A stretch of 64,000 nucleotides of DNA from Azospirillum thiophilum. GTDB lineage: Bacteria; Pseudomonadota; Alphaproteobacteria; Azospirillales; Azospirillaceae. Shown piece by piece: positions 39,719-47,860 of the stretch. The number at the start of each line of letters is the position of its first letter. Position 1 is the stretch's first letter. The position numbers and the translations under genes were made by a program. The stretch covers positions 372,001 to 436,000 of the forward strand of contig NZ_CP012401.1 of NCBI RefSeq assembly GCF_001305595.1. The letters run 5' to 3'. The notes beneath the pieces are model-generated. The model did no database searches and was not told the origin of the DNA. It worked only from the letters and a program-made list of their open reading frames with translations.

Positions 39719-41041
39719 TTACAGCCCCGCGTACATGCGGCCGGGGTTGAGGATGCCCTTGGGGTCGAAGCCGTCCTTGACCCGGCGGCTCAGCGCCATC
39801 AGCGGTCCGGGCAGCGGCTGGAACACCTCCGTCGCGGCGCGCACCGCGTCCGGCGCCCGCACCAGCATGGCATGGCCGCCGGCAGACAGCGCGCCGCGGA
39901 TCGCGGTTGCCGACTCGGGCGGCGCCTCCATCCAGACCAGCCCGCCGCCCCAATCGTAGAAGACCTCGACGTCGAGCGTCCGGCGGATGGCGGCGACGGT
40001 CGCCGGCCCGGCCGACGGCGGGACCGAGAGTTTCCACAGGTGGGGAGTATCGCTGCGGTTGCCCCCTCCCCAGCCCTCCCCCACTGGGCAGGGGAGGGAG
40101 TCAGGCGCAAGGGCGGCGGAGTCCCCTCCCCCGCCCAGCGGGGGAGGGTTAGGGTGGGGGCCGCCCGCAGCCACTCCCCCGAACCACACCGCGTCCCGCA
40201 CCTCGCGCCAGACCGCCAGCGAGCAGCCGCGATCCAGCACCGCGTCGGCCCGCAGCTCCTCGCGCAGCATGGCCACGCGCGCGGCGACCGACGGGCCGAA
40301 GCCCTCGACCCGCACCAGCGTCACCGCCCCGCCTGCCCCGGCCACGCCGGCCACGCCCGACCGCGCGGCGATCCCCGCCGGCAGATGCGCCGCCCCCGAC
40401 ACCTCGTAGGGGCTGCGCAAGGCCCGGTCGAGCAGCCCCACCGCCGCGGCATCGTCCAGGCCGAACAGCAGCAGGGTCGCGGTGTCCTCCGGTGCCGGCA
40501 GCACCTTCACGGTGATCTCGGTCAGCGCGGTCAGGGTGCCGAAGGATCCGGCCATCAGCTTGGGCATGTCATAGCCGGTGACGTTCTTCACCACCTTGCC
40601 GCCGCCCTTGTAGGCCTCGCCCCGCCCGCTGACGCCGGCAATGCCCAGCGTGTGGTCGCGGGCGGACCCCGCCGAGATGCGCCGCGGCCCGGCCAGCCCG
40701 CTGGCGATCAACCCGCCCAGCGTTCCCCCGCCCTCACCGCACCCATCGCCGTCGATGGCCGGCGGCTCGAAGGCGAGATGCTGCCCGCGGTCGGCCAGCA
40801 TGTCCCGGATCGTCGCCATCGGCGTGCCGGCCAGCGCGGTCAGCACCAGCTCCTCCGACTCGTAGGCGACGACGCCCGACAGACCCGACAGGTCGAGCGC
40901 GTGGCCGGCCTGCACCGGGCGGCCGAGCCCGCGGCGGCTGCCGCTGCCCAGGATCTCCAGCGGCTCGCCGGCCGACAGGGCCCAGCGCACCGCATCGGCG
41001 GCCTGGGCGGCGGTCTCCGGCTTCAGGGTGGTGATGGTCAT
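39719..41041 (-). CDS. glcE: Glycolate oxidase FAD-binding subunit GlcE, with an in-frame repeat insertion
   Basis: FAD-binding partner of GlcD. The 440-residue protein has the PCMH FAD domain: EPLEILGSGSRRGLGRPVQ, VLTALAGTPMATIRDMLADR, EGGGTLGGLIASGLAGPRRI, and the RVKDGFDPKGILNPGRMYAG terminus shared with GlcD. It is longer than typical GlcE (about 350 residues). Residues about 294-327 (GGPHPNPPPLGGGGDSAALA then PDSLPCPVGEGWGGGN) are encoded by a copy of the dispersed repeat at 40061-40161, read through without stops. The start is 41041 (MTITTLKP). The protein is probably functional if the insertion is in a loop; that is inference. Confidence 0.93.
   Translation of the reverse strand: MTITTLKPETAAQAADAVRWALSAGEPLEILGSGSRRGLGRPVQAGHALDLSGLSGVVAYESEELVLTALAGTPMATIRDMLADRGQHLAFEPPAIDGDGCGEGGGTLGGLIASGLAGPRRISAGSARDHTLGIAGVSGRGEAYKGGGKVVKNVTGYDMPKLMAGSFGTLTALTEITVKVLPAPEDTATLLLFGLDDAAAVGLLDRALRSPYEVSGAAHLPAGIAARSGVAGVAGAGGAVTLVRVEGFGPSVAARVAMLREELRADAVLDRGCSLAVWREVRDAVWFGGVAAGGPHPNPPPLGGGGDSAALAPDSLPCPVGEGWGGGNRSDTPHLWKLSVPPSAGPATVAAIRRTLDVEVFYDWGGGLVWMEAPPESATAIRGALSAGGHAMLVRAPDAVRAATEVFQPLPGPLMALSRRVKDGFDPKGILNPGRMYAGL
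40061..40161. repeat. Dispersed GC-rich repeat, short copy inside glcE
   Basis: The segment starts GCCCCCTCCCCAGCCCTCCC and ends with GCGGGGGAGGGTTAGGGTGG..., the same terminal inverted repeats as the copies at 3810-4000 and 27150-27318, but with a short 60-bp centre (around ACTGGGCAGGGGAGGGAG and CGGAGTCCCCTCCCCCG). It lies wholly within the glcE coding sequence and keeps the frame open. Confidence 0.85.
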
Positions 41042-41055
41042 GGCGGGCCGGCCCT

Positions 41056-42543
41056 TCAGAAACGCGGGATGTCGGGAAAGCGCAGCTCGCCCTGGTGGAC
41101 ATGAAGCCGGCCCAGCTCGGCGCAGCGGTGCAGCGTGGGGAAGACCTTGCCGGGATTCAGCAGCCCGTCGGGGTCGAAGGCGCATTTCAGCCGCTGCTGC
41201 TGCTGCAGGTCGACCTCGTCGAACTGGTCGGTCATCAGGTCGCGCTTCTCGACCCCGACTCCATGCTCGCCGGTCAGCACGCCGCCGACCTCGACGCACA
41301 ACCGCAGGATGTCGTTGCCGAACTCCTCCGCCGCCTCCAGCTCGCCCGGCTTGTTGGCGTCATAGAGGATCAGCGGGTGCAAATTGCCGTCGCCGGCATG
41401 GAAGACGTTGGCGACCCGCAGGCCGCAGCGGTCCGACATCTCCTGCATCCGCTGCAGCACCAGCGGCAGCGCCTTGCGCGGGATGGTGCCGTCCATGCAG
41501 TAGTAATCGGGACTGATCCGCCCCACCGCCGGGAAGGCGGCCTTGCGCCCGGCCCAGAAGGCCAGCCGCTCCTCCTCGCTGTTGGACACCCGGGCATAGC
41601 AGGCGCCCTTGGTCCGGGCGATGGCCTCGACCCGGTCGATCAGGTGGTCGACCTCCGCCGCCGGCCCGTCCAGCTCGACGATCAGCAGCGCCTCGACGTC
41701 CAGCGGATAGCCGGCATGGACGAAGGCCTCCGCCGCATGGATGGCCGGGCGGTCCATCATCTCCATGCCGCCGGGGATGATGCCGGCGGCGATGATGGCG
41801 GCCACGCAGTCGCCGCCCTGCTCGCTGCTGGGAAAGCCCAGCAGAACCGCCCGCGCGGTGGCCGGCTTCTTCAATATGCGCACCGTGACCTCGGTGACGA
41901 CGCCCAGCAGTCCTTCCGATCCGGTGACGATGCCCATCAGGTCGTAGCCGCCGGCATCCAGATGCTTGCCGCCCAGCCGGATGATGGTGCCGTCCATCAG
42001 CACCAGCTCCAGCCCCAGCACGTTGTTGGTGGTCAGCCCATATTTCAGGCAATGCACGCCGCCGGAATTCTCGGCGATGTTGCCGCCGATGGTGCAGGCG
42101 ATCTGGCTGGACGGGTCGGGGGCGTAATAGAAGCCCTCCTGCGCGACCGCGTTGGAGATGCCGAGATTGGTCACCCCCGGCTGGACGGTGACGCAACGGT
42201 TGGCATAATCGATGTCGAGGATGCGCTTGAACTTGCCCATGCCCAGCAGCACGCCGTCGGCCAGCGGCAAGGCGCCACCCGACAGCGAGGTGCCGGCGCC
42301 GCGCGGCACCACCTTCACCCCCATCGCCTTGCAGGTCTTCAGGATTTGGCTGACCTGCTCCACCGTGGACGGCAGCACGGCGACCATCGGCAGCTGGCGG
42401 TAGGCGGTCAGCCCGTCGCACTCGTAGGCGCGCAGCTCGTTTTCGTCGACGATCACGCCCTCGCCCGGAACGATGGCGCGCAACGCCTCGACGATCTCAC
42501 GGCGGCGGGCGATCACCCCGCCGTCCGGCACCGGCATCTTCAT
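41056..42543 (-). CDS. glcD: Glycolate oxidase FAD-linked subunit GlcD
   Basis: Catalytic subunit of glycolate dehydrogenase. The 495-residue protein has the FAD-linked oxidase fold: VVPRGAGTSLSGGALPLADG (near residue 82), the TVQPGVTNLGIS and YAPDPSSQIACTIGGNIAENSGGVHCLKYG segments, FHAGDGNLHPLILYD (near 380) and the C-terminal GEHGVGVEKRDLM. It leads glcDEF (14 bases to glcE, 15 from glcE to glcF). Glycolate arises from phosphoglycolate or the environment. No glcC-type regulator is adjacent. Confidence 0.96.
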   Translation of the reverse strand: MKMPVPDGGVIARRREIVEALRAIVPGEGVIVDENELRAYECDGLTAYRQLPMVAVLPSTVEQVSQILKTCKAMGVKVVPRGAGTSLSGGALPLADGVLLGMGKFKRILDIDYANRCVTVQPGVTNLGISNAVAQEGFYYAPDPSSQIACTIGGNIAENSGGVHCLKYGLTTNNVLGLELVLMDGTIIRLGGKHLDAGGYDLMGIVTGSEGLLGVVTEVTVRILKKPATARAVLLGFPSSEQGGDCVAAIIAAGIIPGGMEMMDRPAIHAAEAFVHAGYPLDVEALLIVELDGPAAEVDHLIDRVEAIARTKGACYARVSNSEEERLAFWAGRKAAFPAVGRISPDYYCMDGTIPRKALPLVLQRMQEMSDRCGLRVANVFHAGDGNLHPLILYDANKPGELEAAEEFGNDILRLCVEVGGVLTGEHGVGVEKRDLMTDQFDEVDLQQQQRLKCAFDPDGLLNPGKVFPTLHRCAELGRLHVHQGELRFPDIPRF

Positions 42544-42680
42544 CGCGGGCCGTCCTTATCCCGTTGCATCCCGTTGCGGCGAACTCGTCAGCCACACGTA
42601 TCATTCGCCCCGGCAGATGCACAAGCCGATGCTCAGGCCGATGCTCAGGCCGATGTCCGGAATGCGGGATGCGGGATGCC

Positions 42681-42720
42681 CAAAACGCAAGAGCCGCACC
42701 CGAAGGCGCGGCTCTTGCGT
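42681..42720 (-). terminator. Rho-independent terminator of rpmJ
   Basis: Read on the minus strand, ACGCAAGAGCCGC (42708-42720) pairs perfectly with GCGGCTCTTGCGT (42685-42697) over 13 bp with a 10-base loop, followed by TTTTG. It lies about 70 bases after the rpmJ stop codon. Confidence 0.85.
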
Positions 42721-42789
42721 GAACACCCGATGACGGAGAGGCAGGGCGCGATGCCCGGCCTCGCAGTCTATCGACCCTGGCGGGGCCGA

Positions 42790-42915
42790 TCAGCCCTGGC
42801 GGGCCTTGAAACGGGGGTTCTGCTTGTTGATGACATAGACACGGCCCTTGCGGCGGATCACGCGGCAAGCCTTGTGGCGCGTCTTCATCGACTTCAGGGA
42901 GTTGACGATTTTCAT
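42790..42915 (-). CDS. rpmJ: 50S ribosomal protein L36, zinc-less (C-) form
   Basis: Smallest large-subunit protein. The 41 codons read [20 protein letters not shown] then [20 protein letters not shown] and G, the longer L36 type typical of alphaproteobacteria. Of the Cys/Cys/Cys/His zinc ligands of the C+ form only one Cys remains, so it should not bind zinc. It is a stand-alone gene with its own terminator, not in a ribosomal operon. Confidence 0.95.
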   Translation of the reverse strand: MKIVNSLKSMKTRHKACRVIRRKGRVYVINKQNPRFKARQG

Positions 42916-43584
42916 GATGCTATTCCTGAACGCTCGGCGGCTCGATTGAAGGCGCGCACCATAGTGCGGTGCCTACCGGCTGTCAACGCCCGCGGTTCGC
43001 CCCGAAACGCAGGTGCGAACGCCCGCCGGCACCGGCCGCAAGATGGCCATGCCGGAGATCCCTTGGCGCGAGACCATGCACGGACCACAAACAATCCGGA
43101 TCGTCTGCCCACGCCATTCTCGCCAATAAAGAGAAATCTGTCGCTGATCCGGGTCATATGTTCAGAAGATATACAACTTGGCATCTGCCGTAGCCACTGC
43201 GACACCGCCGAAGGATGACTTCCGCCGATCGCCGGTTAGACTTCCCGCCATTCGATGACGAGCGGCAGGAAGCCGGCGGAACGCGAACCAATACACAATA
43301 CTTATTTGAATGAAGCCACAACGTTCTCCAATCCATCACAATATTCTGCGGTGTATTGACGCGATGCCACAAAATCGTATGCTGCGGAGTTGAAGAGTTG
43401 TTCTTGCTGATGTAGGAACATCTTCGGATATTCAGCGGCACCGGAACCGTCGACCCGTGCGATTACAGCCGAATTCGTCAGGAATTTAGGCAATTCGCCC
43501 GAAGCCGGCCCCGGCGTCGCCCGGTACCGTGCGTGCGGCATGCCCTGGGGCAGCCGTGCCTGGCGCATCATCCAAGGGGGGATC
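42916..43584. other. Long AT-richer intergenic region upstream of a Bug-family gene
   Basis: The 669-bp gap between rpmJ and the first TctC-like gene is clearly AT-richer from about 43110 to 43500 than its surroundings (for example CCAATAAAGAGAAATC, AGAAGATATACAACTTGG, AATACTTATTTGAATG). It should contain the rpmJ and tctC promoters. It also holds a doubtful minus-strand reading frame (see the separate entry). No RNA gene, IS end or clear operator was identified. Confidence 0.5.
43302..43502 (-). other. Doubtful small reading frame or gene remnant
   Basis: On the minus strand an open frame ends at 43302 and reads ELPKFLTNSAVIARVDGSGA then AEYPKMFLHQQEQLFNSAAY, DFVASRQYTAEYCDGLENVV and ASFK. 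The amino acid mixture is balanced and unlike the Arg/Ala-rich shadow frames elsewhere, so it may be the 3' end of a decayed gene or a short real protein. The residues loosely recall phasin-type helices, but no family can be claimed. No convincing start codon with a ribosome-binding site was found; the first ATG inside is before FLHQQ. Confidence 0.25.
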
Positions 43585-44553
43585 ATGAAGTTCTGGAAAG
43601 CTCTGACTCTGGCGGCTGCGGCCGGTGCGCTGCTGGCTTCGGCGACGAATGCCGAGGCGGCCTATCCGGAGAAGCCGATCACGATGATCGTGGCGTTCGG
43701 CGCCGGCGGCGGCACCGACCTGCTGATTCGCGCGCTGGCACCCTTCCTGGAAAAGCAGCTGGGTGACGGCAGCCGGGTCGAGGTGGTGAACAAGCCCGGT
43801 GCCGGCGGCGAGATCGGCTTCGCCGCCATCGCCGACGCCGCCCCCGACGGCTACACCATCGGCGCCATCAACTCGCCCAACGTCAACGCCATCCCGATCG
43901 AGCGCCAAGCCCGCTATTCGCTGGACCGGCTCGACCCGCTCTACAATCTGGTCGACGATCCCAGCTCCTTCGCGGTCCACAGCGACGGCCAGTTCAAGTC
44001 GCTGACCGACGTCGTGACCTTCGCCAAGGCGAACCCCAACGGCGTCACCGTCGGCACCACCGGCATCGGCTCCGACGACCATCTGGCCATGCTGGTGTTC
44101 CAGCGTCAGGCCGGCGTGACCTTCACCCATGTGCCCTTCCAGGGGTCGGCCGCCGCCGAGGCGGCGCTGGCCAACAAGAAGATCATGCTGAGCTCGGTGA
44201 ACATCGGCGAGGCGATGCAGTACAAGCAGAAGGATCCGATCACCGTCCTCGGCGTGATGGCCGAGTCGAAGGTGGCCCAGGCCCCCGACGCCGCCACCTT
44301 CAAGGAGCAGGGATTCAATGCGCTGATGTCGTCGCTGCGCGGCATCGCCGCACCGAAGGGGCTGCCGGCGGAGGTTCGCACCAAGCTGGTCGACGCGCTG
44401 GACAAGGCGGCCAACGACCCGGGCTTCCAGGCCAAGGCGAAGGAGCTGTACCAGCCGATCCGCCTGCTGCCGCCGGAGAAATATTCCGCCGAGCTGGCCG
44501 ATTCGACCAAGGAACTGCGCGCGCTGTGGGCGACGAACCCCTGGCTGAAATAA
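43585..44553 (+). CDS. TctC/Bug-family periplasmic binding protein (1)
   Basis: Extracytoplasmic solute receptor for tripartite tricarboxylate-type transport; members bind carboxylates or other small organic acids. The 322-residue protein has a Sec signal peptide (MKFWKALTLAAAAGALLASA, cleavage after AEA) followed at once by YPEKPITMIVAFGAGGGTDL, the family N-terminus, and later NKPGAGGEIGFAAIADAAPD, GTTGIGSDDHLAML and AAPKGLPAEVRTKLVDAL. The start at 43585 has AAGGGGG just upstream. No TctA or TctB membrane genes are adjacent. A close paralogue lies convergently downstream. Confidence 0.93.
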   Translation: MKFWKALTLAAAAGALLASATNAEAAYPEKPITMIVAFGAGGGTDLLIRALAPFLEKQLGDGSRVEVVNKPGAGGEIGFAAIADAAPDGYTIGAINSPNVNAIPIERQARYSLDRLDPLYNLVDDPSSFAVHSDGQFKSLTDVVTFAKANPNGVTVGTTGIGSDDHLAMLVFQRQAGVTFTHVPFQGSAAAEAALANKKIMLSSVNIGEAMQYKQKDPITVLGVMAESKVAQAPDAATFKEQGFNALMSSLRGIAAPKGLPAEVRTKLVDALDKAANDPGFQAKAKELYQPIRLLPPEKYSAELADSTKELRALWATNPWLK

Positions 44554-44574
44554 GCCGACTCCGGGGTTGAATGA

Positions 44575-44612
44575 AAAAGAAGGGGCGCCGGCAGACCGCC
44601 GGCGCCCTTTTC
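44575..44612. terminator. Shared terminator between the two Bug genes
   Basis: The 10-bp stem GGGCGCCGGC (44583-44592) with GCCGGCGCCC (44598-44607) has a 5-base loop, TTTT on the right and an A-rich tract (AAAAAGAA) on the left. It can therefore terminate both convergent genes. Confidence 0.85.
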
Positions 44613-44647
44613 ATGTCCGCCTCATGCCCCGCTTCATACCGGGGCGG

Positions 44648-45781
44648 TCACTTCAGCCAGGGCGTCTCCTTCCAGATGGCGCGGAAAGTGGCCTCCTGGG
44701 CCTTCAGCTCCGCCGCGTACGGCTCGGAGGGCAGCAGGCGCAGCGGCTGGTAGGCCTTGCGGGCAATCTCCTGGAATTCCGGATGCTCGACCGCCTTGCC
44801 GATCGCCTCGACCAGCCTGGCGCGGACGTCCGGCGGCAGGCCGACCGGGGCGGCCAGCCCGCGCAACGACGACATCTTCACGTCGAAGCCCAGTTCCTTG
44901 AAGGTCGGCACATCCGGTGCCTGGACAGAGCGCTGGTCGGTCATCACCCCCAGGATGCGGATCGGGTCGCCTTCGCGCGCCCGTGCCGATTCGCCGATGT
45001 TCATCGAGGTCAGCTGGATGTGCCGGCCGAGCAGCGCGCGGTGGGCGTCGGCGCTGCCGGGGAAGGGCACATGGGTCAGCTGGGTCTGGGTCAGGCGCTG
45101 GAACATCAGCATGGCCAGATGGTCATCGGAGCCGATGCCGGTGGTGCCGACCGTCACGTTGTTCGGGTTGGCCTTGGCATAGGTCGCGACGTCGGCCAGC
45201 GACTGGAAGGGGCTGTCCTTGTGGACGACGAAGGAACCGGGATCGTCGACCAGGTTGAAGAGCGGGTCGAGCCGGTCCAGCGAAAAGCGGGCGTGGCGTT
45301 CGATCGGGATGGTCACGACGTTGGGCGAGTTGATCAGGCCCAGCGTGTAGCCGTCGGGGGCGGCGTCGGCGATGGCGGCGAAGCCGATCTCGCCGCCGGC
45401 ACCCGGCCGGTTCATCACGATGACGCGGGCACTGCCGCCCAGCTCCTTCTCGATGAAGGGGGCGAGCGAGCGGACGATGAAGTCCGACCCGCCGCCCGCC
45501 GCATAGCCGACGATCAGGCTGATCGGCTTTTCCGGATAGGCCGCCAGGGCGGACCCCGCCAGTCCGCAGACCGCCAGTCCGGCGGCGGCCACCAGTCCAC
45601 AGACCGCCAGCCCGGCGGCGGCCGCCAGCCGCGCCACCTTGTGCGGGATCAGGCCGCGCGGGATCAGGCCGCGCGGGATCAGGCCGCCCGGCATCAAACC
45701 GCTGAACCGGCGACCCCCGGCCGCCGCCATGGCCGGTCCTGTCGATCCACCGCACCGGGCGGAACGCGCGTTCGTATCCAT
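44648..45781 (-). CDS. TctC/Bug-family periplasmic binding protein (2)
   Basis: The 377-residue protein is a clear paralogue of the neighbour at 43585-44553: YPEKPISLIVGYAAGGGSDF, NRPGAGGEIGFAAIADAAPD, then IPIERHARFSLDRLDPLFNL and GTTGIGSDDHLAMLMFQR match almost residue for residue. The mature part ends TFRAIWKETPWLK, like ALWATNPWLK of the first. The start at 45781 has GGAGG six bases upstream. The exported leader is unusually long (about 87 residues) and contains two tandem-repeat blocks before ALA-A-YPEK. The ligand is unknown; no TctAB partners are nearby. Confidence 0.9.
   Translation of the reverse strand: MDTNARSARCGGSTGPAMAAAGGRRFSGLMPGGLIPRGLIPRGLIPHKVARLAAAAGLAVCGLVAAAGLAVCGLAGSALAAYPEKPISLIVGYAAGGGSDFIVRSLAPFIEKELGGSARVIVMNRPGAGGEIGFAAIADAAPDGYTLGLINSPNVVTIPIERHARFSLDRLDPLFNLVDDPGSFVVHKDSPFQSLADVATYAKANPNNVTVGTTGIGSDDHLAMLMFQRLTQTQLTHVPFPGSADAHRALLGRHIQLTSMNIGESARAREGDPIRILGVMTDQRSVQAPDVPTFKELGFDVKMSSLRGLAAPVGLPPDVRARLVEAIGKAVEHPEFQEIARKAYQPLRLLPSEPYAAELKAQEATFRAIWKETPWLK
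45561..45689 (-). repeat. Tandem repeats in the leader of the second Bug protein
   Basis: There are two blocks. At 45645-45689 a 15-bp unit (GGGATCAGGCCGCGC on the plus strand) is repeated three times and encodes GLIPR-type pentapeptides. At 45561-45626 a 33-bp unit is repeated twice and encodes 11-residue copies of AAAGLAVCGL with small changes, duplicating the hydrophobic core of the signal peptide. Confidence 0.85.
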
Positions 45782-46067
45782 ACATCGCCTCCTTCGGTTC
45801 GCATCCGCTGAAACAGCCGGGGCCGCCACCGACACGGATGCGGCATCCTTGAATTGCTTTTTATCGATCGCCAGACACAGCTCCGGCGCATTCTTGCGGC
45901 CACACCATCGTAAACGCGATTTTCCCGCGATCAACCTTCGTTTGGATGTTTTCAGCATCCACAAAAATGTTCTAATACTTGTTCATTCCATCGGGACTTC
46001 GCGCATCGCGCCGCATCCGGCGCAATCGAGGCCGAATACCGCTCATAGTTGAAAGGCTTTTCCCGAA

Positions 46068-46736
46068 ATGACCGTTCACAAGGACTTCATCCGCCCCGAC
46101 GCCGCCACGGTGGAGGCGATGCGTGCCCAGTCCCCCGCCACCCTGCACGAGGCGATGGGCAAGAAGGGCGCCATGGGCCATCCGATCAAGCCGCTGTTCC
46201 CGGGAATGCGGCTGTGCGGGCCGGCGCTGACCGTGTCCTGCGGGCCGACCGACAACCTGATGATCCACATCGCCGTCGCGTTGGCCAAGCCGGGCGACAT
46301 CCTGGTCGTCGACTTCAAGGGCATGACCGATGCCGGCCCCTGGGGCGACATCCTGACCGCCTCGGCCATCGCCCGCGGCCTGGGCGGGCTGGTGATCGAC
46401 GGCTGCGTGCGCGACGCCATCGCCATCCGCGACATGGGCTTCCCGGTGTTCTGCCGCGGCACCAACATGAAGGGCACCAACAAGACCGACGCCAAGGGCG
46501 ACATCAACACGGCCATCGTCTGCGGCGGCGTGATCGTGTCGGCCGGCGACATCGTGGTGGCCGACGACGACGGCGTGGTGGTGGTGCCCCAGGGGTTGGC
46601 CGCCGAGACGCTGGAGAAGGCGGCGGCGCGCGAGGCCGCGGAAGAGTCCTACCGCCACAAGCTGCAGGCCGGCGAGACGACGATCGAGCTTCTGAACCTG
46701 AAGCCCTATCTCGACGCCGCCGGCATCACGCTGTAA
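46068..46736 (+). CDS. RraA-like/4-hydroxy-4-methyl-2-oxoglutarate aldolase-family protein
   Basis: The 222-residue protein belongs to the RraA fold that includes class II HMG/CHA pyruvate aldolases and RNase E inhibitors. PLFPGMRLCGPALTVSCGPT, GDILVVDFKGMTDAGPWGDI, ASAIARGLGGLVIDGCVRDA (with the catalytic Arg-Asp, G-x20-RD) and PVFCRG are present. The GDI and CVRD positions favour an aldolase or oxaloacetate-decarboxylase-like enzyme over an RNase E regulator. The neighbours (Bug receptors, hydroxyacid dehydrogenase) support a catabolic role. It is divergent from the second Bug gene across a 286-bp AT-richer gap. Confidence 0.87.
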   Translation: MTVHKDFIRPDAATVEAMRAQSPATLHEAMGKKGAMGHPIKPLFPGMRLCGPALTVSCGPTDNLMIHIAVALAKPGDILVVDFKGMTDAGPWGDILTASAIARGLGGLVIDGCVRDAIAIRDMGFPVFCRGTNMKGTNKTDAKGDINTAIVCGGVIVSAGDIVVADDDGVVVVPQGLAAETLEKAAAREAAEESYRHKLQAGETTIELLNLKPYLDAAGITL

Positions 46737-46793
46737 CGCCGCGCTTCCGCAGCATCGCCCCACCCCGCCGCCCCACCGACCGAAGCAGCCGCC

Positions 46794-47747
46794 ATGCCCG
46801 ACATCATCATCTCCGAATTCATGCAGCCAAGCGCGGTCGACGACCTGCGCCGCGACTTCGACGTCCTGTATGACGAGACGCTCCACAAGCGGCTCGACGA
46901 GTTGTACGCCCTGGGCCGCGACGCCCGCGCCATCTGCATCCGCGACGAGACCCAGATCCGCGGCGCCTTCTTCGACGCCTTCCCCAACCTGAAGGCGGTC
47001 GGCCGGCTGGGCGTCGGGCTGGACAACATCGACGTGCCCGGCTGCCGCCAGCGCGGCGTCGTGGTGCTGCCGGCGACCGGTGCCAACGAGGTGTCGGTGG
47101 CCGAACTGACCATCGCCGGCCTGATGATGCTGGTGAGAGGATCCACCTATTTCGCCACGCCGCAGGTGGTGGCCGGGCAATGGCCGCGCGGCCGGCTGAT
47201 CGGGCGCGAGGTGTCGGGCAGGACGCTGGGCATCGTCGGCTTCGGCCGCATCGGCCGTCATGTCGCCCGCCGCGCCCAGGGGCTGGACATGACGGTGATC
47301 GCCGCCGATCCGCATGTGGCGGACGACGATCCGGTGTGGACCCGTACCGGCGTGCGGAAGGTGTCGTTCGACCACATCTGGGACAATGCCGACGCCATCA
47401 GCCTGCATCTGCCGCTCACGCCGGACACCCGCAACCTGGTCAGCGCCGAGGTGATCGCCCGCTTCAAGCCGGGCACCATCCTGGTCAACGTCGCCCGCGG
47501 CGGCATCGTCGACGATGCGGCGCTGGCCGCGGCGCTGACCGACGGCCGGCTGGGCGGCGCCCTGCTCGATGTCTACGCGACGGAGCCGGTGCCGGCCGAC
47601 AACCCGTTCCACGGCGTGCCGAACCTGATCCTGACCCCGCACATCGGCGCCACCACCGAAGAGGCACGCTCGCGCACCGGCCACATGACCGCCGACGGCG
47701 TCCGCGCCGTGCTGACCGGCACCATCCCGGACACCGCGATCGTCTGA
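46794..47747 (+). CDS. D-2-hydroxyacid dehydrogenase (NAD-dependent)
   Basis: Oxidises a D-2-hydroxyacid or reduces the 2-oxoacid; paralogues include phosphoglycerate and glyoxylate/hydroxypyruvate enzymes. The 317-residue protein has RLGVGLDNIDVPGCRQRGVV (near residue 67), the Rossmann GIVGFGRIGRHVARRA (near 145), VNVARGGIVDDAALAAAL with the catalytic Arg (near 232), an Asp/Glu in VYATEPV and the catalytic His in LTPHIGATTEEA. It follows the RraA-like gene by 57 bases. The substrate is unknown; a product of the adjacent aldolase is a reasonable guess. Confidence 0.92.
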   Translation: MPDIIISEFMQPSAVDDLRRDFDVLYDETLHKRLDELYALGRDARAICIRDETQIRGAFFDAFPNLKAVGRLGVGLDNIDVPGCRQRGVVVLPATGANEVSVAELTIAGLMMLVRGSTYFATPQVVAGQWPRGRLIGREVSGRTLGIVGFGRIGRHVARRAQGLDMTVIAADPHVADDDPVWTRTGVRKVSFDHIWDNADAISLHLPLTPDTRNLVSAEVIARFKPGTILVNVARGGIVDDAALAAALTDGRLGGALLDVYATEPVPADNPFHGVPNLILTPHIGATTEEARSRTGHMTADGVRAVLTGTIPDTAIV

Positions 47748-47860
47748 GCGGGCAAGAGCCGGGCGGGCAACCTCCGGCGGGCGCCCGGCTTGCGGCGGGT
47801 GGGGAAAAGGCGGACAGTCGCGGCACCGCCCCCCATCCCACCGGCTCCGGGGTCCCCGCC

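Noticed and set aside
42607..42660. Short direct repeats (GCCGATGCTCAG, GCGGGATG) resembling a miniature repeat array
   Set aside because: Units are 7 to 12 bp and directly abutting without spacers; this is simple slippage sequence, not a CRISPR array.
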